A stretch of 64,000 nucleotides of DNA from Rahnella laticis (GCF_015644585.1 NZ_JADOBI010000003.1:62001-126000), one strand, 5' to 3'. Numbered from the stretch's first letter, positions 37,310 to 46,904 are shown. The notes: generated by a model not told the origin, from the sequence alone. Numbers and translations are program-made.

Positions 37310-38590
37310 ATGCCCGCGAAGGATTTGATTGGTATTGGCATCGGCCCGTTTAATCTGAGCCTGGCCGCCATGGCGAAGGATACCGCGAAACTTAACACGG
37401 CTTTTTTTGATGCCAACCCGGAATTCAGCTGGCATCCCGGCATGTTATTGCCGACAGCCACCATGCAGACCTACGTTTTGCAGGATCTGGTGACAACGGT
37501 CGCGCCGCGCAGCGAATTCTCCTTTATCAACTATCTGGTTGAGCAGAAGAAGATTTACCGTTTTCTGGCGACGGAACAGCTGATCATCAGCCGCGATGAA
37601 TTCTCAGATTATCTGCGCTGGGCGTGTGACCGCATTCCCGGCCTGCATTTTTCCGAGCCGATTGAGCGTATTGATTTCGATGATAAAAAGCAGGAATTTG
37701 TGGTGCAGGGCGATAAAGGCGAGCACCGCGCGCGCAACATTTGCCTCGGCACCGGCCACGCGCCGTGGATCCCCAAACCGGCACGCGCGGCGCTGGGGGA
37801 AAACTGTTTCCACGCGGCGGAAATTGAATTACGTGAACCGGATTTCACCGGCAAGCGCGTCATTGTGGTCGGCGGTGGCCAAAGCGGCGCAGACATTATT
37901 CTCAATGCGCTGGGCGGCCACTGGGGCGAATTCGCGGAGCTGAGCTGGTTGTCGCGACGCCCGAATTTTCAGCCGCTGGATGAGTCGATTTTCACTAATG
38001 AATATTTCACACCCGAGTATGTGAATTACTTCTACACGCTTCCCGAAGACGTGCGCGAGCAGGAGATCAGAACGCAGAAACTGCCTTCCGACGGCATCAG
38101 TTATCACACGCTGGAAGACATTTATAAGCAGCTGTATCACCGCTTTGACGTGTTGCATCAGCCGCGCAACGTGCGTTTGCTACCGCACCGCGCGCTGGAT
38201 CATATCGTGCGTAACGCTTCCGGGGATTTCAGTTTGCAGGCGAAACACGGGCTGGAGAAATGCGAGGAACATTTCAGCGGCGATATCGTCATTCTCGCCA
38301 CCGGTTATCGCCCCGGTTTGCCGGATTATCTCGCGCCAATGCTCGACAGAATTCCGTACGACCGCGAACAGCATTTGCCGTTGCTGCCCAACTTCAACCT
38401 GCGCTGGGACGGCCCGGAGCAGAACCGGATTTACGCGGTGAATGCCGGTATCCACAGCCACGGCAGCGCCGAAGGCCAGCTGACGCTGACCGCGTGGCGT
38501 TCGGCCAGGATCCTGAACCATCTGCTGGGCGAACCGCATTATGATTTGCGTCCGGTGCCGTCGCTGGTGCAATGGTGGTCCGGCAAATAG
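37310..38590 (+). CDS. IucD/SidA-like lysine/ornithine N-monooxygenase (orphan)
   Basis: FAD- and NADPH-dependent N-hydroxylase of the family that makes hydroxamate siderophores. FAD motif GIGIGPFNLSLA near the start, NADPH motif VVGGGQSGADIILN (about 185), and the C-terminal ATGYRPG and GIHSHG blocks. 426 residues, near IucD (about 425-445). No siderophore synthetase, acetyltransferase or receptor is next to it and no clear Fur box is seen, so it may act with a distant cluster or have another amine substrate. Confidence 0.88.
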   Translation: MPAKDLIGIGIGPFNLSLAAMAKDTAKLNTAFFDANPEFSWHPGMLLPTATMQTYVLQDLVTTVAPRSEFSFINYLVEQKKIYRFLATEQLIISRDEFSDYLRWACDRIPGLHFSEPIERIDFDDKKQEFVVQGDKGEHRARNICLGTGHAPWIPKPARAALGENCFHAAEIELREPDFTGKRVIVVGGGQSGADIILNALGGHWGEFAELSWLSRRPNFQPLDESIFTNEYFTPEYVNYFYTLPEDVREQEIRTQKLPSDGISYHTLEDIYKQLYHRFDVLHQPRNVRLLPHRALDHIVRNASGDFSLQAKHGLEKCEEHFSGDIVILATGYRPGLPDYLAPMLDRIPYDREQHLPLLPNFNLRWDGPEQNRIYAVNAGIHSHGSAEGQLTLTAWRSARILNHLLGEPHYDLRPVPSLVQWWSGK

Positions 38591-38598
38591 CAGGCACA

Positions 38599-38626
38599 AA
38601 AAAGCGGAGCACATGGCTCCGCTTTC
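38599..38626. terminator. Bidirectional terminator between the monooxygenase gene and trhA
   Basis: AAAGCGGAGC (38601-38610) pairs with GCTCCGCTTT (38616-38625), with A-rich and T-rich flanks. Confidence 0.82.
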
Positions 38627-38647
38627 ATTTTCAACTCATCGTTTTAT

Positions 38648-39292
38648 TTACACGTAGAAGTAGATCGCCAGAAAGTGGCAGGCGCTGCCGCCCAGCACAA
38701 AACCGTGCCAGATGGCGTGGCCAAAACGGAAGCGTTTCGATGCATAGAAAATGACACCCAGCGTGTACACCACGCCGCCCACCGCCAGCAACGTCACGCC
38801 GCCGAGAGACAATTTGGTCGCCAGCTGATAAATCACAATCAGCGACAGCCAGCCCATGGTCAGGTAGGTGATCAGCGAAAGCACTTCAAAACGGTGCGCA
38901 AACGCCAGTTTAAAAATTACGCCAAACAACGCCAGCCCCCAGATGACCGCCATCAGCCCTTTCGCCAGGGGAGAATTCAGTCCGATCAACAGGAACGGCG
39001 TGTAGGTTCCGGCAATCAGCAGATAAATCGCGCAGTGATCGAGTTTTTTCAGCCAGTATTTGGCTTTCTGATGCGGAATGGCGTGATACAACGTGGAGGC
39101 CAGATACAGCAAAATCATGCTGCCGCCATACAAACTATAACTGGTGATCGCCATTGCGCTGGCGTTTACGCTGACCGCCTGCACCAGTAACAAGACCAGG
39201 CCGACAATCCCAAACACCAGCCCGACGCCGTGACTCAGGCTGTTGGCAATTTCTTCAGCCCACGGATATCCCTGTGGTGATGACTTACCCAT
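38648..39292 (-). CDS. trhA: TrhA/hemolysin III family membrane protein (YqfA)
   Basis: 214-residue inner-membrane protein of the PAQR-like hemolysin III family with seven hydrophobic segments. Signatures: [49 protein letters not shown] and [17 protein letters not shown]; the His residues and Asp make the presumed metal site. In E. coli TrhA affects membrane energetics. The ATG at 39292 gives the usual length. In E. coli it lies close to gcvP and ygfF; here about 16 kb separates them. Confidence 0.9.
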   Translation of the reverse strand: MGKSSPQGYPWAEEIANSLSHGVGLVFGIVGLVLLLVQAVSVNASAMAITSYSLYGGSMILLYLASTLYHAIPHQKAKYWLKKLDHCAIYLLIAGTYTPFLLIGLNSPLAKGLMAVIWGLALFGVIFKLAFAHRFEVLSLITYLTMGWLSLIVIYQLATKLSLGGVTLLAVGGVVYTLGVIFYASKRFRFGHAIWHGFVLGGSACHFLAIYFYV

Positions 39293-39640
39293 ACGATGAG
39301 AACCCTCGAGGCAAAACAATAAAATAACGTTAATCCGACGCTGTTTATAAATTACGCCGACAGGCAGATTAACTGAGAACGATTCCAGTGTACACCTGTA
39401 CGCTTAAATTGAGTATTTCCTGATGTAACAGTCCCTTAGCCGGATCATCATTTCATTACACAAATGACTGGAATCCCTTCAATTCATTCACTTTGTTTAT
39501 AATTTACCCATATGACATTCTGAAGACAGCGCCATTTTCCGCACCCAAAAACATGATTTTTTTACATCAACCGATTAAGGTGTACCGGAAATCTCTGATA
39601 ATGCTCTTCATAATGCCGTCAATTTGACTAAGGTTTGACC
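39293..39640. other. Intergenic region between trhA and the HD-domain gene
   Basis: Divergent promoter region without a gene. TATAAT at 39498-39503 with CTTCAA at about the -35 position may drive the plus-strand gene. No operator or RNA structure is recognised. Confidence 0.4.
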
Positions 39641-40249
39641 ATGTCCGTAGCAACTTCCCCGCTGAATTTTGGCGCAATGACCGAAGTTTTTCAGTTCCTG
39701 ATGGAAATCGACAAGCTGAAAAGCGTGCAACGCCGCACAAAAGTGCTGGGCACCGAACGTCAGGAAAACTCTGCGGAACACAGCTGGCATTTCGCCGTTG
39801 CAGCCATGTCTCTGGCACCTTTTGCGCCGGAAGGCGTGGATATCAATAAAGTCATCCGCATCGCGCTAATCCACGACATCGTGGAAATCGACGCCGGTGA
39901 CGTCATCGTTTATGACCTCGCCGCCCGCGCTGCCGTTCACGATCAGGAAGTGATCGCCGCCAAACGCCTGTTCGGCCTGCTGCCTGCGCCGCTGAGCACA
40001 CAATTTCTGGATTTGTGGAACGAATACGAAGCCGGAGAAACGCCGGAAGCGCGCTTTGCGCTGGTGATTGACCGCGTCATGCCGATGGTCATGAACCTGA
40101 ATAATCAGGGTCAGAGCTGGGTAGAAAATAACATTCGTCTGGAACAGGTTCTGGCGCGTAATTCCTTTATCGCCGAAATCCACCCGGAACTTTGGCTGCA
40201 CATCCGCAGCCATCTGGATAACGCCCACCAGCAGGGGTGGTTGAAGTAA
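39641..40249 (+). CDS. HD-domain 5'-deoxynucleotidase-like phosphohydrolase (HDDC2 type)
   Basis: 202-residue HD-superfamily hydrolase. Metal ligands in ENSAEHSWHFAVAAMSL (His) and ALIHDIVEIDAGDVIVYD (His-Asp), and a later Asp in VIDRVMPM. Similar in type to HDDC2/YfbR enzymes that dephosphorylate deoxynucleoside monophosphates, but clearly not YfbR itself. ATG at 39641 has AAGG upstream; a TTG two codons earlier is less likely. A single gene ended by a terminator. Confidence 0.85.
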   Translation: MSVATSPLNFGAMTEVFQFLMEIDKLKSVQRRTKVLGTERQENSAEHSWHFAVAAMSLAPFAPEGVDINKVIRIALIHDIVEIDAGDVIVYDLAARAAVHDQEVIAAKRLFGLLPAPLSTQFLDLWNEYEAGETPEARFALVIDRVMPMVMNLNNQGQSWVENNIRLEQVLARNSFIAEIHPELWLHIRSHLDNAHQQGWLK

Positions 40250-40269
40250 TACTTTGGCGAAATATTAAT

Positions 40270-40304
40270 TAAAATCCCCGCATTACTGAATCGGGGATTT
40301 TTTA
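40270..40304 (+). terminator. Terminator after the HD-domain gene
   Basis: AAAATCCCC (40271-40279) pairs with GGGGATTTT (40293-40301), followed by more T. Confidence 0.85.
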
Positions 40305-40455
40305 TCCATTCTTAAATCCACCAAACGCCCTTCCTTATCTGCTGCAATCTGTCTGAAAAGTTATTCTTCTGACAAATCTGTATTCAATGCCCCATGTTAA
40401 CTTTTCAGATGTCGTTACTTTGTTTGCTCACACATTTATCAGGAAGATTCTAACC

Positions 40456-40812
40456 ATGTGGAATAAACATGCTGCGTTAACACATGCAAGGCAGAATGCG
40501 CATCAGCACAGCACAGGACTTTGTGCCAGATATGTCACCAACGCGATCAGGGCTGGAGGTGTCGTCATTACACCGGCCAATGCTTTGGATATGGGATTTT
40601 CTCTGCGGCAGTCTGGGTTTATAGAAGTGCCATCAGGTGCACCAGCAGAACAAGGGGATATTGTTGTGATCCAGCCAATTCCGGGACATCCTTATGGCCA
40701 TGCAGCAATCTATGACGGCCAGACCTGGTATTCGGATTTTAAGCAAAAAACGATGTATCCGGGAAATGACTATCGGCAAGCAACTCCTGCCTATCAACTT
40801 TACCGGAAATAA
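40456..40812 (+). CDS. Small CHAP/NlpC-like cysteine amidase, possible antibacterial effector
   Basis: 118-residue protein without signal peptide. A Cys in STGLCARYVTNAIRAGG and a His in PYGHAAIYDGQTWYSDFKQ about 70 residues later are the Cys-His pair of CHAP/NlpC-P60 peptidoglycan amidases. Such one-domain amidases are known as type VI secretion (Tae-like) effectors. The next gene, which overlaps its stop (TAATG), encodes an exported DUF3828-like protein, fitting an immunity protein. No secretion genes are nearby; catalytic activity is inferred. Confidence 0.7.
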   Translation: MWNKHAALTHARQNAHQHSTGLCARYVTNAIRAGGVVITPANALDMGFSLRQSGFIEVPSGAPAEQGDIVVIQPIPGHPYGHAAIYDGQTWYSDFKQKTMYPGNDYRQATPAYQLYRK

Positions 40813-41237
40813 TGCCGATGAAAAATAACTCCATAATTTTAATGCTTTTGCTCGCATTTTCTCCTGCGTCTCATGCTACGAATTCAGATGCAGGACAATA
40901 CGTCACCTCATTTTATAAATGGTATATCAAAGAGGCGGCAGAACTTAAAAACCCTCTCGTACAACCTGAATTAAAAAAATATGTCACTGATGAATCCTAT
41001 AAACAGCTGATGAAAGCTTATAAAGCTGATGAAATCGACGTCGACTACTTTATTAAAGTTCAGGACTTTGACGACCAGGACTGGTTAAAAAACATTGCAG
41101 CAGACAAAGTCATCACAGATCCCGTTTGTACCCAAGTCTATATGACATTCGGTAAAATCAATCCAAAGCACGTAGTCGATTGTCTGGTGAAAGAAGGCAA
41201 TACGTGGAAGATTAAAAGCGTGACTGATATTGAATAG
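40812..41237 (+). CDS. Exported DUF3828-like protein, possible immunity protein
   Basis: 141 residues with a signal peptide (KNNSIILMLLLAFSPASHA), so periplasmic. The mature part (YVTSFYKWYIKEA .. VYMTFGKINPKHVVDCLVKEGNTWKIKSV) resembles DUF3828/NTF2-like proteins. Starts at 40812 (overlapping the amidase stop) or 40818. A periplasmic partner made together with a cell-wall amidase suggests protection against that enzyme. Followed by a strong terminator, so the two genes form a closed unit. Confidence 0.72.
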   Translation: MPMKNNSIILMLLLAFSPASHATNSDAGQYVTSFYKWYIKEAAELKNPLVQPELKKYVTDESYKQLMKAYKADEIDVDYFIKVQDFDDQDWLKNIAADKVITDPVCTQVYMTFGKINPKHVVDCLVKEGNTWKIKSVTDIE

Positions 41238-41246
41238 AAATCCCAA

Positions 41247-41284
41247 AATCAGCCGGACAGTTCATCCGGCTGATTTTTTTTTAT
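41247..41284. terminator. Bidirectional terminator after the amidase/DUF3828 pair
   Basis: AATCAGCCGGA and TCCGGCTGATT form an eleven-pair hairpin followed by nine T; it lies between convergent units. Confidence 0.88.
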
Positions 41285-41289
41285 TTTAA

Positions 41290-42621
41290 TTACTTCGGCA
41301 CTGTCAGCGCCGTCGAATCAACGTACGGTTTCATGATGGTGTCGGCATCTTTCTGTGCCTGTGCAGCGGCGGTTTCCGGGGTGACTTTTTCGTCGTTCAC
41401 CAACGCTGCCAGCTGGTTTTCCATTGCCTGACGAACCGCAACGGTTTCGTAGGTGGAATACCACGGATACGCATATTTCAGCTGTTCCAGCGCAATCGCC
41501 GCACGCGGGTCTTTCGCCAGATAATCTTTCATTTCCGGTGTGTCATAAGACGCCATACGCGGTGAAAAATAACCGGTAAAGCGGCTCCAGGCACCGTTCA
41601 CTTTCGGGCTGACCAGATATTGCAGGAACTGATATGCCGCTTTTTTCTGGTCGTCGGAAATCCCTTTAAAGCTCACCAGACTCGCGCCGCCGATGGTCAC
41701 GCCGTTGCGGACTTTGGCAGGCATCATCGCCACGCCCAGCTCGAAATCTTTGGTGTTTTCACGCATAAAGCCCAGCGCGCCGGTGCTCAGCATCGCCATC
41801 CCCAGTTTGCCGGAGAAGAACGCTGCGCTGATTTGTTTGGAGTTCAGCACGCCGGAAGGCATCACTCTGTCGCGATAAACCAGGTTCTGCCAGAAGTGCA
41901 GTGCGCCCAGCGTGGACGGTTTGTCGTAATACACTTCGCCCGGATAATCCGCGTTGTAATACTGGCCGCCGTTGGCGCGCACCAGCGCGGATAAAATCCA
42001 GCCGCCGTAGTCATCGTTAGTCGATGGCAACATGATGCCCCACTGGCCTTTTGCCGAATCGGTCAGCTTTTTCGAATCTTCCAGCAGTTCGTCCCAGTCT
42101 TTCGGTGGCGCGGTGATCCCGGCTTTGGCGAACATGTCTTTGTTGTAATAGAGAATGGGCGTCGAGTTATGGAACGGAATGGCGTAAGTCACGCCGTTCA
42201 GCTGGGCGTTCTGGCGCATGGCGGGCCAGAAGTTTTGCGTCAAAAATGGCGTCGCTTTCTGGTCGCCGAATTTGAACAGTTCGTCCATCGGGAGGATTTC
42301 ATTTTTGATTGCCAGATCCGCCGTAAAGTTGGCCGACATGATCACCAGCGCCGGGGGCTGCCCGGATTTCGCGGCGGCTTCGGCTTTCACTTTAGTGGTG
42401 TCGTAGTTGCCGGTGAAAATCCCGCGCACTTCGACATCATTCTGTGACTGGTTGAACTCTTTGATAACGCGGGTCATTTCCATGGTCAGCTTACCGTCAA
42501 CCGGCGCAGGGAACATGAAATCGATGTTTTCTTTCGCCGACGCCGTGCCTGCGGCAATGAAGCCGATGGCGAGCGTCAGCGCACTTATTTTACGCATTGT
42601 GGCATTCATGCGTTTGCTCAT
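41290..42621 (-). CDS. UgpB-like ABC transporter binding protein
   Basis: 443-residue periplasmic binding protein of family 1 (UgpB/MalE type). Signal peptide KISALTLAIGFIAAGTASA, then ENIDFMFPAPVDGKLT, ALVIMSANFTADL, and WILSALVRANGGQYYN. It is the last gene of the transporter operon; its ATG overlaps the end of the ATPase gene (ATGA) and has GGGAGA upstream. With GpdQ in the operon the ligand is probably sn-glycerol 3-phosphate or a glycerophosphodiester. Confidence 0.88.
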   Translation of the reverse strand: MSKRMNATMRKISALTLAIGFIAAGTASAKENIDFMFPAPVDGKLTMEMTRVIKEFNQSQNDVEVRGIFTGNYDTTKVKAEAAAKSGQPPALVIMSANFTADLAIKNEILPMDELFKFGDQKATPFLTQNFWPAMRQNAQLNGVTYAIPFHNSTPILYYNKDMFAKAGITAPPKDWDELLEDSKKLTDSAKGQWGIMLPSTNDDYGGWILSALVRANGGQYYNADYPGEVYYDKPSTLGALHFWQNLVYRDRVMPSGVLNSKQISAAFFSGKLGMAMLSTGALGFMRENTKDFELGVAMMPAKVRNGVTIGGASLVSFKGISDDQKKAAYQFLQYLVSPKVNGAWSRFTGYFSPRMASYDTPEMKDYLAKDPRAAIALEQLKYAYPWYSTYETVAVRQAMENQLAALVNDEKVTPETAAAQAQKDADTIMKPYVDSTALTVPK

Positions 42622-43721
42622 AAAAAATTCTCCCGGTGCAGGTTTTGCTGGTTTTGGCCTGAAAAAAGATGAAGGTCGTGCAAAGAGAAATACAAAGTGA
42701 TGCGGTCGCCGGGTTGTGGAATATCCCCGGTATTTTCCCGCAGCTGGTTTTTACGGACATAACGGATCTTGCCGAGCGCGGTGTCGGCGTGGCAGAGATA
42801 CTCCGCGCCGAGCAGTTCGCGATAGGTCAGTGTGGCCTGCAATTGCAGGCTTTCGCCGTCCACCGGGCGGTCGCTGATGTGTTCGGGTCTGATGCCCAGA
42901 TACACGTCAGTGAGCGCCTGCGCGTAGTCTGTTTGCGGCAAATGCACCGGCTGATTTTCGACGCTCAGCACGCCACCGGCACACGGTAGTAAAAACAGAT
43001 TCATCGACGGCGTGCCGATAAAACCGGCGACAAACAGGTTGGCCGGGTGCGCGTACAGCGTTTCCGGCGCGCCGATTTGTTGCAGATGGCCTTTATCGAG
43101 TACCGCAATCCGGTCGGCCATGGTCATGGCTTCCATCTGATCGTGCGTAACGTAAACGGTGCTGGTTTTCAGTTGCTGATGCAGCTGCATAATCCCATCG
43201 CGCACTTCGGTACGCAGGCGCGCATCGAGGTTCGACAGCGGTTCATCCATCAGAAATAACTTCGGATCGCGCACTATCGCCCGCGCCATCGCCACGCGCT
43301 GACGCTGACCGCCGGACAATTTGCCCGGCTTGCGTTTGAGCAACGGTTCAAGCTGCAATAATCCGGCCACGCGATCGACCCGCGCCTGATGCTGATCTTT
43401 CGGCTCATTGCGCATCCGCATGCCGAACGTGATGTTTTGTTCAACGGTCATGTGCGGGAACAGCGCGTAGTTCTGGAAGATCATCGAGAAATTTCGTTCA
43501 CGCGGTGCCTGCGCGGTGATGTCAGTTCCGTCGAGCAAAATACGGCCCTCGCTGACATCTTCCAGCCCCGCCAGCAGGCGCAGCAAGGTACTTTTGCCAC
43601 ATCCCGACGGCCCGACCAGCACCAGAAATTCGCCGTCGGCAATCTCCAGCGAAAGCTGATTCACCGCCGTACTGCCTTCAAACTGCTTGGTAATATTTTC
43701 CAGACGAATGCCAGACATCAT
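42618..43721 (-). CDS. UgpC-like ABC transporter ATP-binding protein
   Basis: 367-residue ATPase of the CUT1 sugar/glycerophosphate type: Walker [20 protein letters not shown], signature [16 protein letters not shown], Walker [13 protein letters not shown], switch His in [12 protein letters not shown], and a C-terminal OB-fold regulatory domain with LGIRPEHI. The start ATG at 43721 overlaps the gpdQ stop (ATGA); the next ATG (43718) is equally possible. Confidence 0.92.
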   Translation of the reverse strand: MMSGIRLENITKQFEGSTAVNQLSLEIADGEFLVLVGPSGCGKSTLLRLLAGLEDVSEGRILLDGTDITAQAPRERNFSMIFQNYALFPHMTVEQNITFGMRMRNEPKDQHQARVDRVAGLLQLEPLLKRKPGKLSGGQRQRVAMARAIVRDPKLFLMDEPLSNLDARLRTEVRDGIMQLHQQLKTSTVYVTHDQMEAMTMADRIAVLDKGHLQQIGAPETLYAHPANLFVAGFIGTPSMNLFLLPCAGGVLSVENQPVHLPQTDYAQALTDVYLGIRPEHISDRPVDGESLQLQATLTYRELLGAEYLCHADTALGKIRYVRKNQLRENTGDIPQPGDRITLYFSLHDLHLFSGQNQQNLHRENFL

Positions 43722-44545
43722 TGATCATCCACCGGGCAACTGATTTGCGCGTCGTAAAGATACGGCCCCGGATATTGCGACAACGGATGCAGATAACTGA
43801 CCAGCCCGGTTTTATCCACCAGACGGTGCATCACGCAGGCCGCCGGTTCGAGGTTATAGAACGGCGCCGGATTGTGGTGATAGTACGGAACCTGATGCAC
43901 GGTGCCGGGAATGGTGGTGATGATCGCCTGTTTGTACTGGGTGAAAATCAGGCGATGCGTATGGCCGCAGAATACGCGAACCAGCGACGGGAAACGGTCA
44001 ATCAGCGCCAGCAGCTGGTCGCCATTTTCACAGGAAATCGCGTCCATCTGCGCGGAACCGACTTTGACCGGCGGATGGTGCATAAACACCGCCGTCGGTT
44101 TATCACCGCCCTGCTCCAGCTGGCCTTCCAGCCACGCCAGAGTTTCCAGCGTCAGAAAACCTTTCGATTCACCGGCCAGGCTGGAATCCACAAACAGCAA
44201 ACGCATCGGGAAATCGTCGATGGCGTAACGCATGTTTTGCGGGTCGTTTCCGAGCTGCGGGCACAGCGGATGCAGCGCTTCCAGAAACTGCGCTTTGTCA
44301 TCGTGATTGCCCGGAATAATAAACAGCGGATAACGCAGATTGCCCAGCGTGCGGCGCGCCACCTCGTATTCCTGCGGCAGACCGCAGTTAACGATATCGC
44401 CGGTGATCACCACTGCATCCGGTTGTTCTTCCAGCGCATTCAGCTGGCTGACCACTTCGGCGTTACAGCCGTTCACGTCGATAAAGTCATACAGTTTGCG
44501 GCCGTGGCTGCGAAAGTGCATGTCAGAGATCTGAGCTAAAAACAT
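43718..44545 (-). CDS. gpdQ: Glycerophosphodiesterase GpdQ
   Basis: Binuclear metallophosphoesterase that hydrolyses glycerophosphodiesters to glycerol 3-phosphate and an alcohol. Very like GpdQ of Enterobacter aerogenes: the ligands known there, Asp8, His10, Asp50, Asn80, His156, His195 and His197, are all found at the same residue numbers (SDMH, TGD, GNHD, MHHPP, CGHTH). 275 residues, no signal peptide, so cytoplasmic. It lies between permease and ATPase genes of an Ugp-like importer, so imported diesters are probably cleaved inside. Confidence 0.92.
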   Translation of the reverse strand: MFLAQISDMHFRSHGRKLYDFIDVNGCNAEVVSQLNALEEQPDAVVITGDIVNCGLPQEYEVARRTLGNLRYPLFIIPGNHDDKAQFLEALHPLCPQLGNDPQNMRYAIDDFPMRLLFVDSSLAGESKGFLTLETLAWLEGQLEQGGDKPTAVFMHHPPVKVGSAQMDAISCENGDQLLALIDRFPSLVRVFCGHTHRLIFTQYKQAIITTIPGTVHQVPYYHHNPAPFYNLEPAACVMHRLVDKTGLVSYLHPLSQYPGPYLYDAQISCPVDDQ

Positions 44546-44556
44546 GGAAGACTCCT

Positions 44557-45441
44557 TTATTTAATCCCCGAAAAGCCGAAGCTTTTCAGGAACTGTTTCT
44601 GAAAAACAATGAACGCTAGCATCAGCGGAAGGCACACCATCAGCGTTCCGGCAGTAATTAATCCCCACTGGCCGCCCGATTCTGCCCCCATCGCGAAGGA
44701 CACCAGCCCGACGGTGAGCACCTGTTTGTCCGGGTCGTTCAGCACCATCAGCGGCCAGAGATATTCGTTCCAGTGATAGGTAATGCTGACGGTCGCGAAA
44801 GCGAGAATGGCGGGCCATGACATCGGGATCAGCACGCGGAATACCACCTGCCACCAGCGGCAGCCTTCCATCAGCGCGGCTTCTTCAATTTCACGCGGGA
44901 TACTGAGAAACGCCTGACGCATCAGGAACACGCCAAACGCCGACGCGAAGTACGGCATCATCACGCCGGTCAATGTGTTGAGCAGCCCGAGCTGTTTGAG
45001 GATCATCATGTTCGGCACCATCATGATGACCGGCATGATCATCAGCTGGATGAGCAGCAGGTAGAACAGCGTCTGTTTGCCGCGAAATTCGTGATACGCG
45101 AAGACGTAACCGGCGGTGGTAATCGTCACCAGTTGAACCAGAAACGTGCCGAACGAGAAGAAAATGGTGTTGGCGTAAAGCCGCAGCCAGTCTGCGCTGT
45201 CCCAGGCATCACGGAAGTTTTGCAGCGTCAGCGGGAAACGGGGCAACAACGACGCCATATCCGGCCCGAAGCTACTTTCGCTGAACGCCGACGACAGCAT
45301 CCACAGGAAAGGTGCCATCCATAAAAACGCGGCGCAGAGCAGCAGAACCGGCAGTGTCGAACGGCGGACACCGCGCAGCAGCAGCCCGGAAGATCGCGGC
45401 ACGGCGCGCGATTTTTGAGTCATCAATGTTTCAACGCTCAT
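44557..45441 (-). CDS. UgpE-like ABC transporter permease
   Basis: 294-residue inner-membrane permease with six hydrophobic segments and the EAA loop [23 protein letters not shown] that contacts the ATPase. C-terminal [15 protein letters not shown] is typical of UgpE/MalG. Overlaps the end of the first permease gene by eleven bases. Confidence 0.9.
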   Translation of the reverse strand: MSVETLMTQKSRAVPRSSGLLLRGVRRSTLPVLLLCAAFLWMAPFLWMLSSAFSESSFGPDMASLLPRFPLTLQNFRDAWDSADWLRLYANTIFFSFGTFLVQLVTITTAGYVFAYHEFRGKQTLFYLLLIQLMIMPVIMMVPNMMILKQLGLLNTLTGVMMPYFASAFGVFLMRQAFLSIPREIEEAALMEGCRWWQVVFRVLIPMSWPAILAFATVSITYHWNEYLWPLMVLNDPDKQVLTVGLVSFAMGAESGGQWGLITAGTLMVCLPLMLAFIVFQKQFLKSFGFSGIK

Positions 45442-46324
45442 AGTGAGCCCCTCTTTCCAGTACGCGCAGATTCAGCATCGAAAAACCAAACAACAGCACC
45501 AGCGTCAGGAAAGTCGCCGCTGACGCTTTGCCTAAATCGTGCGTGTCGTTGGCGAGGCTCTGGATGTAATACAGCAACACCGTAGTAGCGTTATTCGGCC
45601 CGCCCTGCGTCATCACGGCGACGTGATCAATCTGGGTAATCGAGTAAATCAGCGCAATCGTGACCACAAAACTGATGGTCGGGCGCAGCAGCGGCAACGT
45701 GACATAGAAGAAAACCTGCGGGCGCGACGCTCCTTCCATCAGCGCCGCTTCACGGGCTGAAGCGGGAATCGACTGCAATCCGGCGAGGAAAAACAGCATG
45801 TAATACCCGGCAAATTTCCATACACCGATAACGCTGAGGGCAATCAGCGCGCTGTTGCTCATGCCGAGATAGTTGTTATTCATCGGCCCGAACATTTTCG
45901 CCAGGTAGTAATCAAGCAGCCCCATGCCGGGCATAAAAATGAACAGCCATAGGGTGGCGGCGCTGACGAGAGGAATGATCATCGGGAAGAAAAACGCGCT
46001 ACGCAGCCAGCGGTTAAGCGAGGTGTTTTCCCAGAGTGCAACGGCCAGCAACAGCGCCAGCACGATACCGGGGATCACGGTCATCAGGATGTAAGCCAGA
46101 TTATTGAGCAGCGCACGCCAGAAAACGGAGTCCTGAACCAGACGCAGATAGTTTTGCAGGCCCGCAAACGGTGGCGCGTCCGACGACAGACGGCTGTCAA
46201 AGAGGCTGTCCATCGCTGACTGGAATAAAGGGTAATAGGTGAACAGAAACAGAAAAATCAGCGTCGGCAGCAAAACAAGATAAGGGAACAACAAACGGCG
46301 CATTACAGGATACCGGTCAGCCAA
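45431..46324 (-). CDS. UgpA-like ABC transporter permease
   Basis: 297-residue permease of the MalF/UgpA type: six hydrophobic segments, LPTLIFLFLFTYYPLFQS in the first, and EAA loop SAREAALMEGASRPQVFFYVTLP. First gene of the five-gene operon (ugpA-, ugpE-like, gpdQ, ugpC-, ugpB-like). No clear Pho box is seen in the 130 bases upstream. Confidence 0.9.
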   Translation of the reverse strand: MADRYPVMRRLLFPYLVLLPTLIFLFLFTYYPLFQSAMDSLFDSRLSSDAPPFAGLQNYLRLVQDSVFWRALLNNLAYILMTVIPGIVLALLLAVALWENTSLNRWLRSAFFFPMIIPLVSAATLWLFIFMPGMGLLDYYLAKMFGPMNNNYLGMSNSALIALSVIGVWKFAGYYMLFFLAGLQSIPASAREAALMEGASRPQVFFYVTLPLLRPTISFVVTIALIYSITQIDHVAVMTQGGPNNATTVLLYYIQSLANDTHDLGKASAATFLTLVLLFGFSMLNLRVLERGAHYER

Positions 46325-46426
46325 ATAAGGTGCCTATCCTGTCGGGAATGTGTGTCAGTTACATGGCGGTTATGTGATGGTTATTTGAATGAAAAATGAG
46401 CGAATGTTACTGAACAAATGGGAGGA

Positions 46427-46452
46427 AAAGACCGGCGTATTGCCGGCCTTAA
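46427..46452 (-). terminator. Terminator of the 104-residue gene
   Basis: Read on the minus strand, GGCCGGC, a five-base loop and GCCGGTC are followed by TTTTCC. It lies just after the stop codon. Confidence 0.7.
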
Positions 46453-46457
46453 AATCG

Positions 46458-46772
46458 TTAACCCTGAACTTCACACCTCGCCAGCGCGTTCCCGGCTTTT
46501 TCCGACAACTCAAACAAAGCAGGCAAAACATGCGCCGTGGCTTTGATGTACGCGCTCACCTGCGCCACACCTTCAGGCGGCAAAAGCTCGCCGCTTTCCA
46601 GACCTTCGCTCAGACACAGCAAACCGTGGCAAAGGCCTTCGGCAGATTCAGAGGCGACAGCGCCAAGATCATAAAGCTGGGGTTCGGTGAAGTTGCTGAG
46701 ATCCATATCGGAGATCAAAGTGCGAAAAGCGGTGATGGAGTTTTCAGGGTATTGGGTTTCGGTTGTTGTCAT
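46458..46772 (-). CDS. Unknown 104-residue protein under a C4-type antisense RNA
   Basis: Not recognised. Soluble, acidic, helical, beginning MTTTETQYPENSITAF and containing GAVASESAEGLCHGLLCLSEGLESGEL. GAGG lies before the ATG, and a terminator follows the stop, so it is a single transcription unit. Its leader carries a C4-type antisense RNA and two copies of the target sequence, the layout that controls P4 and P1 genes. No other phage gene is nearby. Possibly a domesticated satellite gene; the distant likeness to the 131-residue satellite protein (helical, LC/CR motifs) is too weak to claim homology. Confidence 0.75.
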   Translation of the reverse strand: MTTTETQYPENSITAFRTLISDMDLSNFTEPQLYDLGAVASESAEGLCHGLLCLSEGLESGELLPPEGVAQVSAYIKATAHVLPALFELSEKAGNALARCEVQG

Positions 46773-46824
46773 TTTAAAACCTCGAGAGTGAATTTAATTT
46801 CGGCCACTCGAAACGCTAATATCG

Positions 46825-46904
46825 GGTGGCAGCTCAGACAGGGTTAGCGTTACCGGCACTCTCGGAAAACCGGCGCTTCCTAAGAAGCCCCCGCCTGAGC
46901 CACC
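46825..46904 (-). ncRNA. Free-standing C4-type antisense RNA with flanking targets
   Basis: On the minus strand GGTGGC-TCAG (46904-46895) pairs with CTGA..GCCACC, a first hairpin is GCTTC-TTAG-GAAGC, and a second is closed by CCGG/CCGG, the same fold as the satellite's RNA at 14217. The single-stranded part carries AACGCTAA (46851-46844). Its complement TTAGCGTT occurs upstream (46974-46967) and downstream (46819-46812), as seqA and seqC in P4. The leader upstream also shares the sequence CGCTGCGGCAAAATCCG with the satellite locus. Regulates, by inference, the 104-residue gene. Confidence 0.78.
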
